Positions 15,666 through 21,947 of a stretch of DNA of 21,947 nt are shown here, one piece after another (position 1 is the stretch's first letter; every line of letters starts with the position of its first letter). A program made the translations under genes and the position numbers. The notes beneath the pieces are model-generated. The model did not search any database. It saw nothing but the letters and a program-made list of their open reading frames with translations, and had not been told where the DNA came from. The stretch comes from Clostridium sp. 27_14. Lineage in GTDB: Bacteria; Bacillota; Clostridia; TANB77; CAG-508. The stretch lies in contig MNRQ01000008.1 in NCBI GenBank assembly GCA_001916035.1, positions 1 to 21,947 on the forward strand. Direction: 5' to 3'.

Positions 15666-16151
15666 ATGAATGATGAATTAAAAATTATAAATTTTATACA
15701 GGATTTTGGATGCGTTACATTAAAACAATTACAAATATTATTTAATAGGCCAAACGATAATTTTAAGAACATATTATCAAGTAACATTATCAGTAAAAAG
15801 AATGATATATTTGTTCATAATACTGCTACTATTGATATGAAAATGATATATGCAATAGATATTTTGTGTAAATATAAAAAAAGATTTAAGTATTTTCATA
15901 AAGGATTTGATCCTGTGTATATTACTTTTCTAAGTAAAGAAAACTTGCTATACAATATAATTGTAACAGATAAAGCAAGCGAAAAAGGTATTTTAAAACT
16001 ATTAAAAATAAATAGTCCTTCTATTCCTGAAGCAGATAGACTAATTTTATTATTCCAAGACGATAGCTGTTTGAATAATGTTATTTGTAATACACAATTT
16101 GCTTATTGTATTTATCCTGATATGAAAATATTAAATAAAAGAAAAAAATAA
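15666..16151 (+). CDS. Small winged-helix-like protein of mobile elements (DUF5697-like)
   Basis: 161 residues, ATG after GGGAGG. The start (ELKIINFIQDFGCVTLKQLQILFN) looks like a winged helix related to the N-terminus of the replication-relaxation protein encoded upstream. The rest is alpha/beta (KRFKYFHKGFDPVYITFLSKENLLYNIIVTD). I associate it loosely with the DUF5697 group on clostridial elements; this is not certain. It is the last gene of the rightward transfer block and is followed by a bidirectional terminator. Between them, 16165-16185 can form a weak AT-rich hairpin. Confidence 0.45.
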   Translation: MNDELKIINFIQDFGCVTLKQLQILFNRPNDNFKNILSSNIISKKNDIFVHNTATIDMKMIYAIDILCKYKKRFKYFHKGFDPVYITFLSKENLLYNIIVTDKASEKGILKLLKINSPSIPEADRLILLFQDDSCLNNVICNTQFAYCIYPDMKILNKRKK

Positions 16152-16217
16152 TTGCTTTATAGCCTTTATAATGCTATATTATAAAAGAATTCATATATTT
16201 ATATATTACTAAATCAA

Positions 16218-16256
16218 AAAGCAGGTATTTTAATTTTCATTAAAATCCTGCTTATT
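16218..16256. terminator. Bidirectional terminator between convergent genes
   Basis: AGCAGG-t-ATTTTAA (16220-16233) pairs with TTAAAAT-CCTGCT (16240-16252), with T-rich sequence on both sides. It serves the plus-strand gene ending at 16151 and the minus-strand gene ending at 16268. Confidence 0.8.
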
Positions 16257-16267
16257 TTATTCATACA

Positions 16268-16717
16268 TTATTTTAATTCATATTCTTCTATATAATATGG
16301 ATTAAGTTCGCCATTAGTTGTGCTTTGATTTTTGCCTTTATCAGTATTCGTTAATTTTTTTAAATCATTACTAACTTCAAAATTATATGTTTCTTCATAA
16401 TTGTTACGATAAAAGGAAAAAGTTAAACTTTTCATTTTAGAACTATATGTATATGTCCCTCTAAAAGAATTGTATGTCATTGTTCCATCTTTATAAAATA
16501 TTAATGTGTTTTTAGTTGGCAAATAACTAAAATCAAAAGAATCTTTTGGTGTTATATATTCTGTATCATCACTATAATTATAATATTTCTTTCCACCAAT
16601 ATATTCACCTTCTAAAAATGACTGATTACTTTTAGTATTTGTTATTACAAAGTAGATATTAAAGCTAATACTAATTGTTAATGCTATCAATATTAGTGCT
16701 ACAAGTATTTTTTTCAA
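16268..16717 (-). CDS. Membrane-anchored or secreted protein, unknown
   Basis: 149 residues, TTG start preceded by AAGGGGGA. A basic start and hydrophobic segment (~3-25) form a signal anchor; the rest is a beta-rich extracellular domain rich in Tyr/Thr/Asn (FDFSYLPTKNTLIFYKDGTMTYNSFRGTYTYSS), as in small lipocalin-like or DUF domains of surface proteins. No lipobox Cys is seen. It reads opposite to the transfer genes and is probably cargo. Family not recognised. Confidence 0.55.
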   Translation of the reverse strand: MKKILVALILIALTISISFNIYFVITNTKSNQSFLEGEYIGGKKYYNYSDDTEYITPKDSFDFSYLPTKNTLIFYKDGTMTYNSFRGTYTYSSKMKSLTFSFYRNNYEETYNFEVSNDLKKLTNTDKGKNQSTTNGELNPYYIEEYELK

Positions 16718-16805
16718 TTTTTATTCCCCCTTAATAAAATTATAATATCACAATATAAATTTATATTCAATATAAGTGATACCTAAAAAATTTAACTTTT
16801 TCTAA

Positions 16806-17135
16806 TTAAAATTCAAAAATTTGCTCTGTTTTATATTTTTGTTTATATTCTGTTATTGCTCCTATTACTCTTTTTCTAAAATCTGCACTTAAAATATAAG
16901 GCAAATATATAATATTTAAATTGCCATTGTTGCAAAATATATAGCTAAAATATTCATCTATATTATAATTTTTATCAATATAATCATTTATTGCATATAT
17001 AAACCAACTCATATAAAATTTAAAGTCATCACTTTTATATGCCTCTATATTAAAATTCATCAAAAAATCTTTTTCCTTTTTCAAAAAATACCTCAAAAAT
17101 TTTTCTTCTTTCCATCTTTCTAATTTTGTATTCAT
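16806..17135 (-). CDS. Hypothetical protein
   Basis: 109 residues, ATG start with AGGAGGT correctly spaced. It is helical and rich in aromatic and charged residues (WKEEKFLRYFLKKEKDF, FKFYMSWFIYAINDYIDKNY) with no membrane segment and no known motif. It lies in an accessory segment between two other unknown minus-strand genes. TTGCCCTA just upstream of its ribosome site (minus strand, 17153-17160) matches the leader motif seen before transfer genes. Confidence 0.5.
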   Translation of the reverse strand: MNTKLERWKEEKFLRYFLKKEKDFLMNFNIEAYKSDDFKFYMSWFIYAINDYIDKNYNIDEYFSYIFCNNGNLNIIYLPYILSADFRKRVIGAITEYKQKYKTEQIFEF

Positions 17136-17238
17136 TTATTATTACCTCCTAATAGGGCAACAAATACTTTATTTATGCTATATTTAATTTGATTTATTAT
17201 TTACATTTTTTAATAAATTTGGTACATAAATTGCATGT

Positions 17239-17685
17239 TTATTGCTCATTTTCAATTATCTTTGTATATTTATTTATTAAATATTTAAAATATTTTAAGT
17301 TTAAATCGACTTTTAATGACTTCTTGTCTTTATCTGTTAATATGTCATAATATATAGCATTTTTGGTGCAGATATATTTTACAATATCATTTTCTGAAAT
17401 ATGTTGGAATTTTAAGTAGCTATAATCAAATATATTTAGTGAAACTATTATAAGCTCTTGCTCAGACATACCATAATAATGCTCTGAAAGTTCTTGCTTG
17501 ATGCTATTTATAAGTTCTCTTGAATCATTATTTCTTACAATTTTATCATATTCATTAAATTTCATTTGAAATAAAATTTCTTCATCTATTTTAGCTGAAA
17601 TATCAAATATTTTCTTTATATCTAAATCTTCATTTTTTATAGCATCTTCTAATTCTTTTTTTGATTTTTCTAGTTCTAAACTCAT
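17239..17685 (-). CDS. Hypothetical protein with Spo0E-like N-terminus
   Basis: 148 residues, ATG after AAAGGAG. The first ~40 residues (LEKSKKELEDAIKN, then IFDISAKIDEEI with S30-x-x-I33-D34) resemble the helical hairpin and SxxLD signature of Spo0E-type aspartyl phosphatases, although those are usually only ~50-90 residues. The remaining ~100 residues are helical with no motif I know. If the match holds, it could remove phosphate from a sporulation or stress response regulator. The similarity is weak and may be chance. Confidence 0.4.
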   Translation of the reverse strand: MSLELEKSKKELEDAIKNEDLDIKKIFDISAKIDEEILFQMKFNEYDKIVRNNDSRELINSIKQELSEHYYGMSEQELIIVSLNIFDYSYLKFQHISENDIVKYICTKNAIYYDILTDKDKKSLKVDLNLKYFKYLINKYTKIIENEQ

Positions 17686-17699
17686 ATTTTTTCTCCTTT

Positions 17700-17785
17700 T
17701 ATAGGTGTAGCCTATAATTTTTACTATTCATTTTACATTTTTTATAGTTTAAAACTATAATATTATAAAAAATTATAGTTTTAAT
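17700..17785. promoter_or_regulatory. Divergent operator region with palindromes
   Basis: The region between divergent genes carries TATAGG-tgtag-CCTATA (17700-17716), TATAGTTT-A-AAACTATA (17743-17759) and a further TTATAGTTTTAA (17773-17784). The shared TATAGTTT half-sites suggest binding by the XRE regulator encoded at 17838, probably repressing one or both directions. TATACT at about 17813 is a possible -10 box for that gene. Confidence 0.5.
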
Positions 17786-17837
17786 ATAATTCATTTTTTT
17801 ACCATATTTTACTATACTATCATATAGGGGTAGTATT

Positions 17838-18167
17838 ATGGAAAATATAGAAAATACAAATAGTGCTGGTAATACTACACTAGGTCAAAACATTAGAAAC
17901 ATTAGAAAAAGACTCAATTTGACACAAGAAGAATTTGCTGAAAAATTAAACTTAAATCCGCAATTTGTTTCTCAAGTGGAAACCGGTAAAGTAGGAATAA
18001 GTATAGATACCTTAATAAATATCTGTAACTTAGCAAATTGTTCATCTGTTGCAATTTTTCATGGAGTTCTAAAATCTCCTAGTGTTGTTGAAAATTATGA
18101 ACTTTTAACAAGTCGAGATAAGTCCATAATAGATCAAATGATTACTTGCCTTTTAAATACTAAATAA
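17838..18167 (+). CDS. XRE-family transcriptional regulator
   Basis: 109 residues, ATG after a weak GGGG site. A canonical Cro/C1 helix-turn-helix covers ~16-70 (LGQNIRNIRKRLNLTQEEF, then NPQFVSQVETGKVGISIDTLINIC). The C-terminal ~35 residues are a short helix-rich segment, perhaps for dimerisation. It is transcribed away from the Spo0E-like gene, with palindromes in between, so autoregulation is likely. It may control accessory genes or element transfer. GGT at ACC GGT contains an out-of-frame CGG and is read normally. Confidence 0.85.
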   Translation: MENIENTNSAGNTTLGQNIRNIRKRLNLTQEEFAEKLNLNPQFVSQVETGKVGISIDTLINICNLANCSSVAIFHGVLKSPSVVENYELLTSRDKSIIDQMITCLLNTK

Positions 18168-18169
18168 TT

Positions 18170-18215
18170 AAATTCACTAACGATTATTGGGGAATAGTTG
18201 TTGGTGAATTTTTTT
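18170..18215. terminator. Terminator shared by convergent genes
   Basis: AAATTCACTAAC (18170-18181) pairs with GTTGGTGAATTT (18200-18211), then a T run. It follows the XRE gene and overlaps the last codons of the small minus-strand gene. Confidence 0.75.
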
Positions 18216-18363
18216 GTTTTTCAACAGGGACAATGAATAATATCTCATTAATTTCTTCATCAATATATTTATTCAAATATTCTTTTATATTTTTTTTACT
18301 TTTCTTTTCACTGTATTGTTCTTTTCCGTCGAATCTAAGGATTTTGTAATATTTGTCATTCAA
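18184..18363 (-). CDS. Small hypothetical protein, TTG start
   Basis: 59 residues if started at TTG 18363, placed 6 nt after GAAAGGAGGT. Longer in-frame extensions would run through that ribosome site and the operator-like palindrome. The product is charged and lysine-rich (MNDKYYKILRFDGKEQ, KKNIKEYLNKYIDEEINEI) with a short Pro/Thr tail. No family recognised. It diverges from the HTH gene at 18499. Confidence 0.5.
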   Translation of the reverse strand: MNDKYYKILRFDGKEQYSEKKSKKNIKEYLNKYIDEEINEILFIVPVEKQKNSPTTIPQ

Positions 18364-18416
18364 AAGATTACCTCCTTTCGTGAATAAATTTATAAAAAAT
18401 GTATATTCTAGTCTAA

Positions 18417-18435
18417 TGTCGAGGCTCTCTCGATA
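18417..18435. promoter_or_regulatory. Operator-like palindrome TCGAG-N5-CTCGA
   Basis: TCGAG (18419-18423), spacer gctct, CTCGA (18429-18433) is a perfect inverted repeat, conspicuous by its G+C content in this AT-rich region. It lies between the divergent small gene and the HTH gene at 18499, a usual place for an operator. Confidence 0.45.
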
Positions 18436-18498
18436 TGATAACAAAAAAATGTAATAAAATCAATAATATTAGTTTATTGTGAAGGAAATCTTTGGAAA

Positions 18499-18741
18499 AT
18501 GAAAAAGTATGAGGGTAAAAAAAGTAATGTCATAGGTAATTTAATAAAGAAATATAGAGAAGAAAAAGGACTTGAAAAGATAGAAGTTAGTAGGTTGCTA
18601 CAATTACATGCTGTTTATCTTGATTCAACAGAATTAAAAAGAATTGAAGATGGTACGCAAATTGTAAAAGATTTCGAATTGATAGGCTTATGTAAAGTTC
18701 TTGATGTTAACTATGATGATTTAAAAAATTGTATAGAATAA
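18499..18741 (+). CDS. Small helix-turn-helix (XRE-like) regulator
   Basis: 80 residues, ATG start with GAAGGA upstream. Residues ~10-70 follow the Cro/C1 fold: VIGNLIKKYREEKGLEKIEVSRLL, a divergent recognition-helix region (LDSTELKRIEDGTQIV), then FELIGLCKVLDVNYDDL. It is shorter than the XRE protein at 17838 and not closely similar to it. It probably binds the TCGAG palindrome upstream. A terminator follows. Confidence 0.75.
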   Translation: MKKYEGKKSNVIGNLIKKYREEKGLEKIEVSRLLQLHAVYLDSTELKRIEDGTQIVKDFELIGLCKVLDVNYDDLKNCIE

Positions 18742-18745
18742 AGTA

Positions 18746-18777
18746 AAAGATAGCAGAAATTTGCTATCTTTATTTTT
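18746..18777 (+). terminator. Rho-independent terminator
   Basis: AAAGATAGCA (18746-18755) pairs with TGCTATCTTT (18762-18771), followed by a T-rich run. It ends the small HTH gene. Confidence 0.8.
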
Positions 18778-18798
18778 AACTACAACTTGTAATTTATA

Positions 18799-19212
18799 TT
18801 ACTTATTATAAAAATGATTATGTTCTATTAAGTAAGCATTATTTGTTTTAACCCAATCATTCATAGCTTTTGATTTCGGAATTTTCATTTCAATTTTTTC
18901 ATTTTCTAGCTGTAATTGTATTTCATCTTCCATAATTAATCCTTTTTTAAAATTAAATCCTTTTAAATCATTCCATGATATAAATGATTTACCTATAATG
19001 CTATATTTATTATTCATATCTAATGGAAAAAAGCTTATTCCTTCATTATCAAAATATATAAAGAATGGTTGAAATTGTTCAAAAGAATATACAGTTATAC
19101 CTGGTAATGGTAAAATCCATTTTGTTTTCATTTTAGGATGACCAAAAGTAATTGCCTTTTCATCCTTTAATTCAAATTTTTTAATTAACTCTTTTAATCT
19201 TTCTTCTAACAT
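18799..19212 (-). CDS. Hypothetical protein, PH-like fold suspected
   Basis: 137 residues, ATG with AAGGAGG upstream. The pattern of short beta strands (ITVYSFEQFQPFFIYFDNEGISFFPL, SFISWNDLKGFNFKKGLIMEDEIQLQLENEKIEMKI) ending in a helix (SKAMNDWVKTNNAYLIEHN) suggests a PH-like bacterial domain. No catalytic motif is seen. It is a monocistronic accessory gene facing the small HTH gene. Function unknown. Confidence 0.5.
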   Translation of the reverse strand: MLEERLKELIKKFELKDEKAITFGHPKMKTKWILPLPGITVYSFEQFQPFFIYFDNEGISFFPLDMNNKYSIIGKSFISWNDLKGFNFKKGLIMEDEIQLQLENEKIEMKIPKSKAMNDWVKTNNAYLIEHNHFYNK

Positions 19213-19296
19213 TTTATTTTCCTCCTTACAAACAAATTACTATTTGTCTTCATATTATATATCATAAAACAAATTATTTATCAATATAATAGTAAA

Positions 19297-19333
19297 TAAA
19301 AAAATAGCCTACTCCTAAGTAAGAGTAAGCTAT
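19297..19333 (-). terminator. Terminator of the minus-strand replication/antirestriction operon
   Basis: On the minus strand, ATAGCTTACTC pairs with GAGTAGGCTAT (one bulge/mismatch) and is followed by seven T. It lies just downstream of the CHC2 gene. Confidence 0.75.
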
Positions 19334-19357
19334 AAAACAATTCTTTTTACACACAAA

Positions 19358-20429
19358 TTATGCGACTTTTCTTAATGAATATAATGTTAAAAAATCTTTA
19401 TCTAATACATCCTTAAAATCAGTTATTGCTTTAGTTTCGAGGTTATAACCAAGTGGTATTAAATCTTTAAAAACTCTATTTATAATATAGTCTAAATTAT
19501 CATTCTGACCAATTTTAAAAGCAAATATAATATTATCAACATTAGTAGATTCAATAACTTTTAATATTTGATATGAATTACTAATGTTAGAAAATGCAAT
19601 CATTGGTACATTTAAACTTGCCTTAATATAGTTTCCTAACAAGAAATTATCAGTTAGTACAACAGTATCAGTATTTTCATCAATATTATTTTTACTTAAT
19701 AGATTTTTAGTCCCAGTACCGTTAATTTTATCTTTACTAGAAAACCACATGTCTTTTGTATTATTAAAAGGCTTATCCAAATGTATTGATAATGCTTGTA
19801 TTTTATGTTCTTCATCAAATATTGGTATAAATATTCCTTTACCTGCAGAAAAAGTCCATCTAAAATCTGCTTCTTGATAAAATCCAGGTATTCCAGATAA
19901 ATCATACATCTTTGACAATCTATATGCAATTAACCTTCTATGAATACTTTTGTTGGGTATTGTCCTATACATCTGTTCTTCAATAGTAGAATTTAAAAAT
20001 CCAAGTCTATTTAGTGCTAATCTTGAGCTTTTTTCAAGTTTTAACATATTTAAAAAAGTTCTATAAACTGCATCTCTTTTATCTATATCTGCAATTTCAT
20101 TTATAGGACTTATTGTTATGTTACTTTTTTGAATAGAAAAACATTCTCTATCTAACAATTCTCTATATGCCTTCTTATTATCTATACCTTTAACACGAGC
20201 ATATAATCCTACTGAATATCCGTCCAGCACCACAACGACTACAACAATATTTGTTGTTTGTAGTATTTAAACTTAATGTGGCAATTTTTGAATTTTTATT
20301 ATATCCACAAAATGGACAAATTGCTTTAACTTCTGTATGTTTATCATCTGTTATTTCTAAGCATAAATGATATGCTACATTTAATATATTTATATGCCTT
20401 GCGACTTCTATATAATCTTCTATTTGCAT
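19358..20429 (-). CDS. CHC2 zinc-finger / toprim-like (DnaG-related) protein, one +1 CGG recoding site
   Basis: With +1 at CGG 20222-20220 (minus strand) it encodes 356 residues. The N-terminus is a DnaG-type zinc finger: C38-P-F-C41 and C63-S-R-C66-G-A-G-[G70]-Y. The shift occurs exactly at the second Gly of the G-x-G-G motif that follows the last cysteine in primase zinc fingers, which points strongly to glycine. The C-terminal part (~210-350) has toprim-like order (TVVLTDNFLLGNYIKASL, then NIIFAFKIGQNDNLD), but the usual Glu and DxD acids seem replaced, so primase activity may be lost. Proteins of this kind are common on clostridial elements. It lies downstream of the ArdC-like gene in the same operon. 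ATG start with AAAGGA. Confidence 0.78.
20220..20222 (-). other. +1 recoding site 14 (GGA CGG A), minus strand
   Basis: In-frame CGG at codon 70 of the CHC2 gene. The shift joins CSRCGAG to GYSVGLYARVKG. It is the only site on the minus strand and follows the same rule. Confidence 0.93.
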
Positions 20430-20444
20430 TTTTACAAATCCTTT

Positions 20445-21317
20445 CTATACAGCTATTCGTATATTTCTATTATTGATATCATCTTCTAATCTTTTTATAA
20501 ATTTATTAGCTGTTTTTTGTATTTTATCTCCTAATTCCATAAGTATTTTTATATCATCTTTTATATAAGATGTAATATAATTAAAACTACACATTGATGT
20601 ATCTAAATTAAAATAATCAGCTACAATGTAAGCAACTGATTCAACAAATGTTTCTGATAAATTTCTATCTTTTTTATAGTCAAAATCATCATATAATGCA
20701 TGAGTAAGTTCATGAAGTAGTGTAGCAACTTTATCATCAATAGATAAATCTTTTTTTAGTGCAATATATTTTCCTTTTGGACTCCAATAACCTTGTGTAC
20801 TACCAAAAATTTCAATCTCTTTAATAGGGAATGGGGAAAAGGACTTTAAATAATTAAATAGTTCTATGTTATTATTTGTATTTAATTTATCATCTTCCAT
20901 TGGTAATGATTCACCAACTGTTTGTGAGATATCATAAACATAAGTTGCTCTATAAGTTAGATATTCTATTGTTTGCTTTTGCTCTTTTTCCTCACTATTT
21001 AATAAGCTATTTTGACCTTCAATAGTAGTATTTTTTTCATATTTTCGTTTAATAGGGTATATTATTTGTATTCCTTTTGATCCATATTTTAATTTTCTTC
21101 CCATACTTTGCCAAGTTTTAAATCCAGCAACTTTTGTTGCATTTGGCATTTGAGAATATATAAGAACAATATTATTAAAACTATAAGAATGAAAATTTTT
21201 ACTAAACTTTAAAAATTTTGCATACTCTCCAGATTCTATTATATTTGTTACTCCAGTTTGAATTTTATTAAATATATCTTTTATTTTTGTCTCTTTATTG
21301 TTTGATTTTGTGGTCAT
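20445..21317 (-). CDS. ArdC-like antirestriction / zinc-metalloprotease-fold protein
   Basis: 290 residues, ATG with GAAAGGAG upstream inside the end of the previous gene. An ArdC-type N-terminal domain (KIQTGVTNIIESGEYAKFLK, FNNIVLIYSQMPNATKVAGF, WQSMGRKLKYGSKGIQIIYP) is followed by a metallopeptidase-like region with H202-E-L-T-H206 and a downstream ETFVESVAYIV helix. ArdC proteins protect incoming single-stranded plasmid DNA from restriction; here it would act soon after transfer. It lies 1 nt from the PcfJ-like gene. No CGG codon. Confidence 0.82.
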   Translation of the reverse strand: MTTKSNNKETKIKDIFNKIQTGVTNIIESGEYAKFLKFSKNFHSYSFNNIVLIYSQMPNATKVAGFKTWQSMGRKLKYGSKGIQIIYPIKRKYEKNTTIEGQNSLLNSEEKEQKQTIEYLTYRATYVYDISQTVGESLPMEDDKLNTNNNIELFNYLKSFSPFPIKEIEIFGSTQGYWSPKGKYIALKKDLSIDDKVATLLHELTHALYDDFDYKKDRNLSETFVESVAYIVADYFNLDTSMCSFNYITSYIKDDIKILMELGDKIQKTANKFIKRLEDDINNRNIRIAV

Positions 21318-21318
21318 A

Positions 21319-21947
21319 TTAAGCAGCTCCTTTCAATACATTTTGTTCCCAACTTTTTAAAAATTGTAATTGTTGGTCTGTTGGACATTTATTATTTTTA
21401 ATTCTACTTTGCACTACCTTATTATGTCGTACTTCAACTGTTACAAGGGATTTGTCAGGCTTCTTAGCATTTCTCATAAAATAAATATCACAAAAACCTT
21501 CAGCATATTTTTCTGCATATGTTCGTACACAATTATTTTGTTGTGAACTTTCATTTTGTAAATCTTTTATGCTTGTTGCAGGAAGTACAATAAATTTGCC
21601 ATCATTGAATGTATTTTTCAACAATTCATTACTTCGTTTTACTATTGCCAAATTTATAATTTTTTTATTGTTAATTTCGTATTGTTTTTCTAATTCATCA
21701 TGGGATTCTTTTAAATTTTTAGGGAAAGCATATCTATTATTTTTTAAGTCTAGTCCTAATAATTTAGCAAATCGTAAATAGTCTTTATACATATGAATAT
21801 CTATTTTATGGTGTTTCATTTTTGAATATTGTATAAAACGGTCTAATTTTATATATTTTGAAATTTCTTCAAAAGTATCTATTTCATCATTATAATAACT
21901 AGCAAAAGTTTCTAAATAATGAATCTTTTTTATATTGGGTTCTTGTA
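21319..21947 (-). CDS. PcfJ-like protein, 5' end outside the window (partial)
   Basis: The frame stays open past ATG 21819 to the window edge (HYLETFASYYNDEIDTFEEI upstream of MKHHKIDIHMYKDYLRF), so the gene begins beyond 21947. The C-terminal half has the PcfJ pattern: FNDGKFIVLPATSIKDL, then QQNNCVRTYAEKYAEGFCDIYFMRN, then SLVTVEVRHNKVVQSRIKNNKCP and a final FLKSWEQ. PcfJ-type proteins occur on enterococcal and clostridial conjugative elements; their function is not established. It heads the visible minus-strand operon with ArdC-like and CHC2 proteins. Confidence 0.75.
   Translation of the reverse strand, partial: QEPNIKKIHYLETFASYYNDEIDTFEEISKYIKLDRFIQYSKMKHHKIDIHMYKDYLRFAKLLGLDLKNNRYAFPKNLKESHDELEKQYEINNKKIINLAIVKRSNELLKNTFNDGKFIVLPATSIKDLQNESSQQNNCVRTYAEKYAEGFCDIYFMRNAKKPDKSLVTVEVRHNKVVQSRIKNNKCPTDQQLQFLKSWEQNVLKGAA

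Noticed and set aside
1096..20429. Reading the seven split genes as pseudogenes
   Set aside because: All breaks are the same single-base event in the same codon phase, all segments remain conserved, and no other lesion is seen. Random decay would not look like this.
1..21947. CRISPR array, insertion sequence, integrase, rRNA or tRNA
   Set aside because: No regular spaced repeats, transposase or recombinase motifs, or cloverleaf-like sequence were found on either strand.

Overview
The window is a very AT-rich (by eye about 25-30% G+C) piece of a conjugative mobile element, integrative element or large plasmid, from a low-GC Gram-positive bacterium. Signs of this are the strong AGGAGG-type ribosome binding sites, TTG/GTG starts, a SpoVG homologue, a class-D-like sortase and a CnaB adhesin. 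TGA is used as a stop and TGG as Trp, so this is not the Mycoplasma code. No integrase, att site, tRNA or rRNA is visible, and the last gene runs off the right edge.

Layout. 98-1044: a replication-initiator-like protein and a small membrane protein. 1096-6446: the type IV secretion core, in order VirB2-like pilin, PrgI (VirB3-like), a VirB4 N-terminal-like protein, VirB4 ATPase, VirB6/TrbL-like channel protein and an M23 cell-wall hydrolase. 6459-10975: surface module with a receiver-like protein, a sortase, an anchored extracellular protein and a large thioester/CnaB adhesin. 11039-16151: SpoVG, a RusA-like resolvase, a strong hairpin, a replication-relaxation protein, VirD4 coupling ATPase, an S1-like protein and a small winged-helix-like protein. 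16268-19212: accessory segment with unknown genes and two XRE-type regulators. 19358-21947, minus strand: CHC2 zinc-finger/toprim-like protein, ArdC-like antirestriction protein and a PcfJ-like protein.

Main discovery. Seven genes, six on the plus strand and one on the minus, look broken by frameshifts, 14 in all. Every break is the same event: one extra C sits exactly on a codon boundary before a glycine codon (GGA, GGT or GGC), which creates an in-frame CGG. Dropping that C, that is reading +1 at CGG, restores a full-length conserved protein each time: VirB4 (5 sites), the M23 peptidase (3), VirD4 (2), and the VirB2-like, VirB6-like, S1-like and CHC2 proteins (1 each). I found no in-frame CGG that is read as a normal arginine codon. 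Every other CGG in a gene is out of frame and causes no shift. This fits a systematic recoding rule, in-frame CGG-N giving +1 with glycine inserted, better than sequencing error or gene decay. The mechanism (unassigned or hungry CGG, or four-base decoding by a glycine tRNA) is inferred.

Other points of interest are three 24-bp-phased repeats inside the rep-like gene (candidate origin), a 40-nt GNRA-capped hairpin before the replication-relaxation gene (candidate oriT or RNA element), an adhesin ending exactly at LPRTGK with no membrane anchor, and a recurring pyrimidine-rich motif upstream of several ribosome binding sites.
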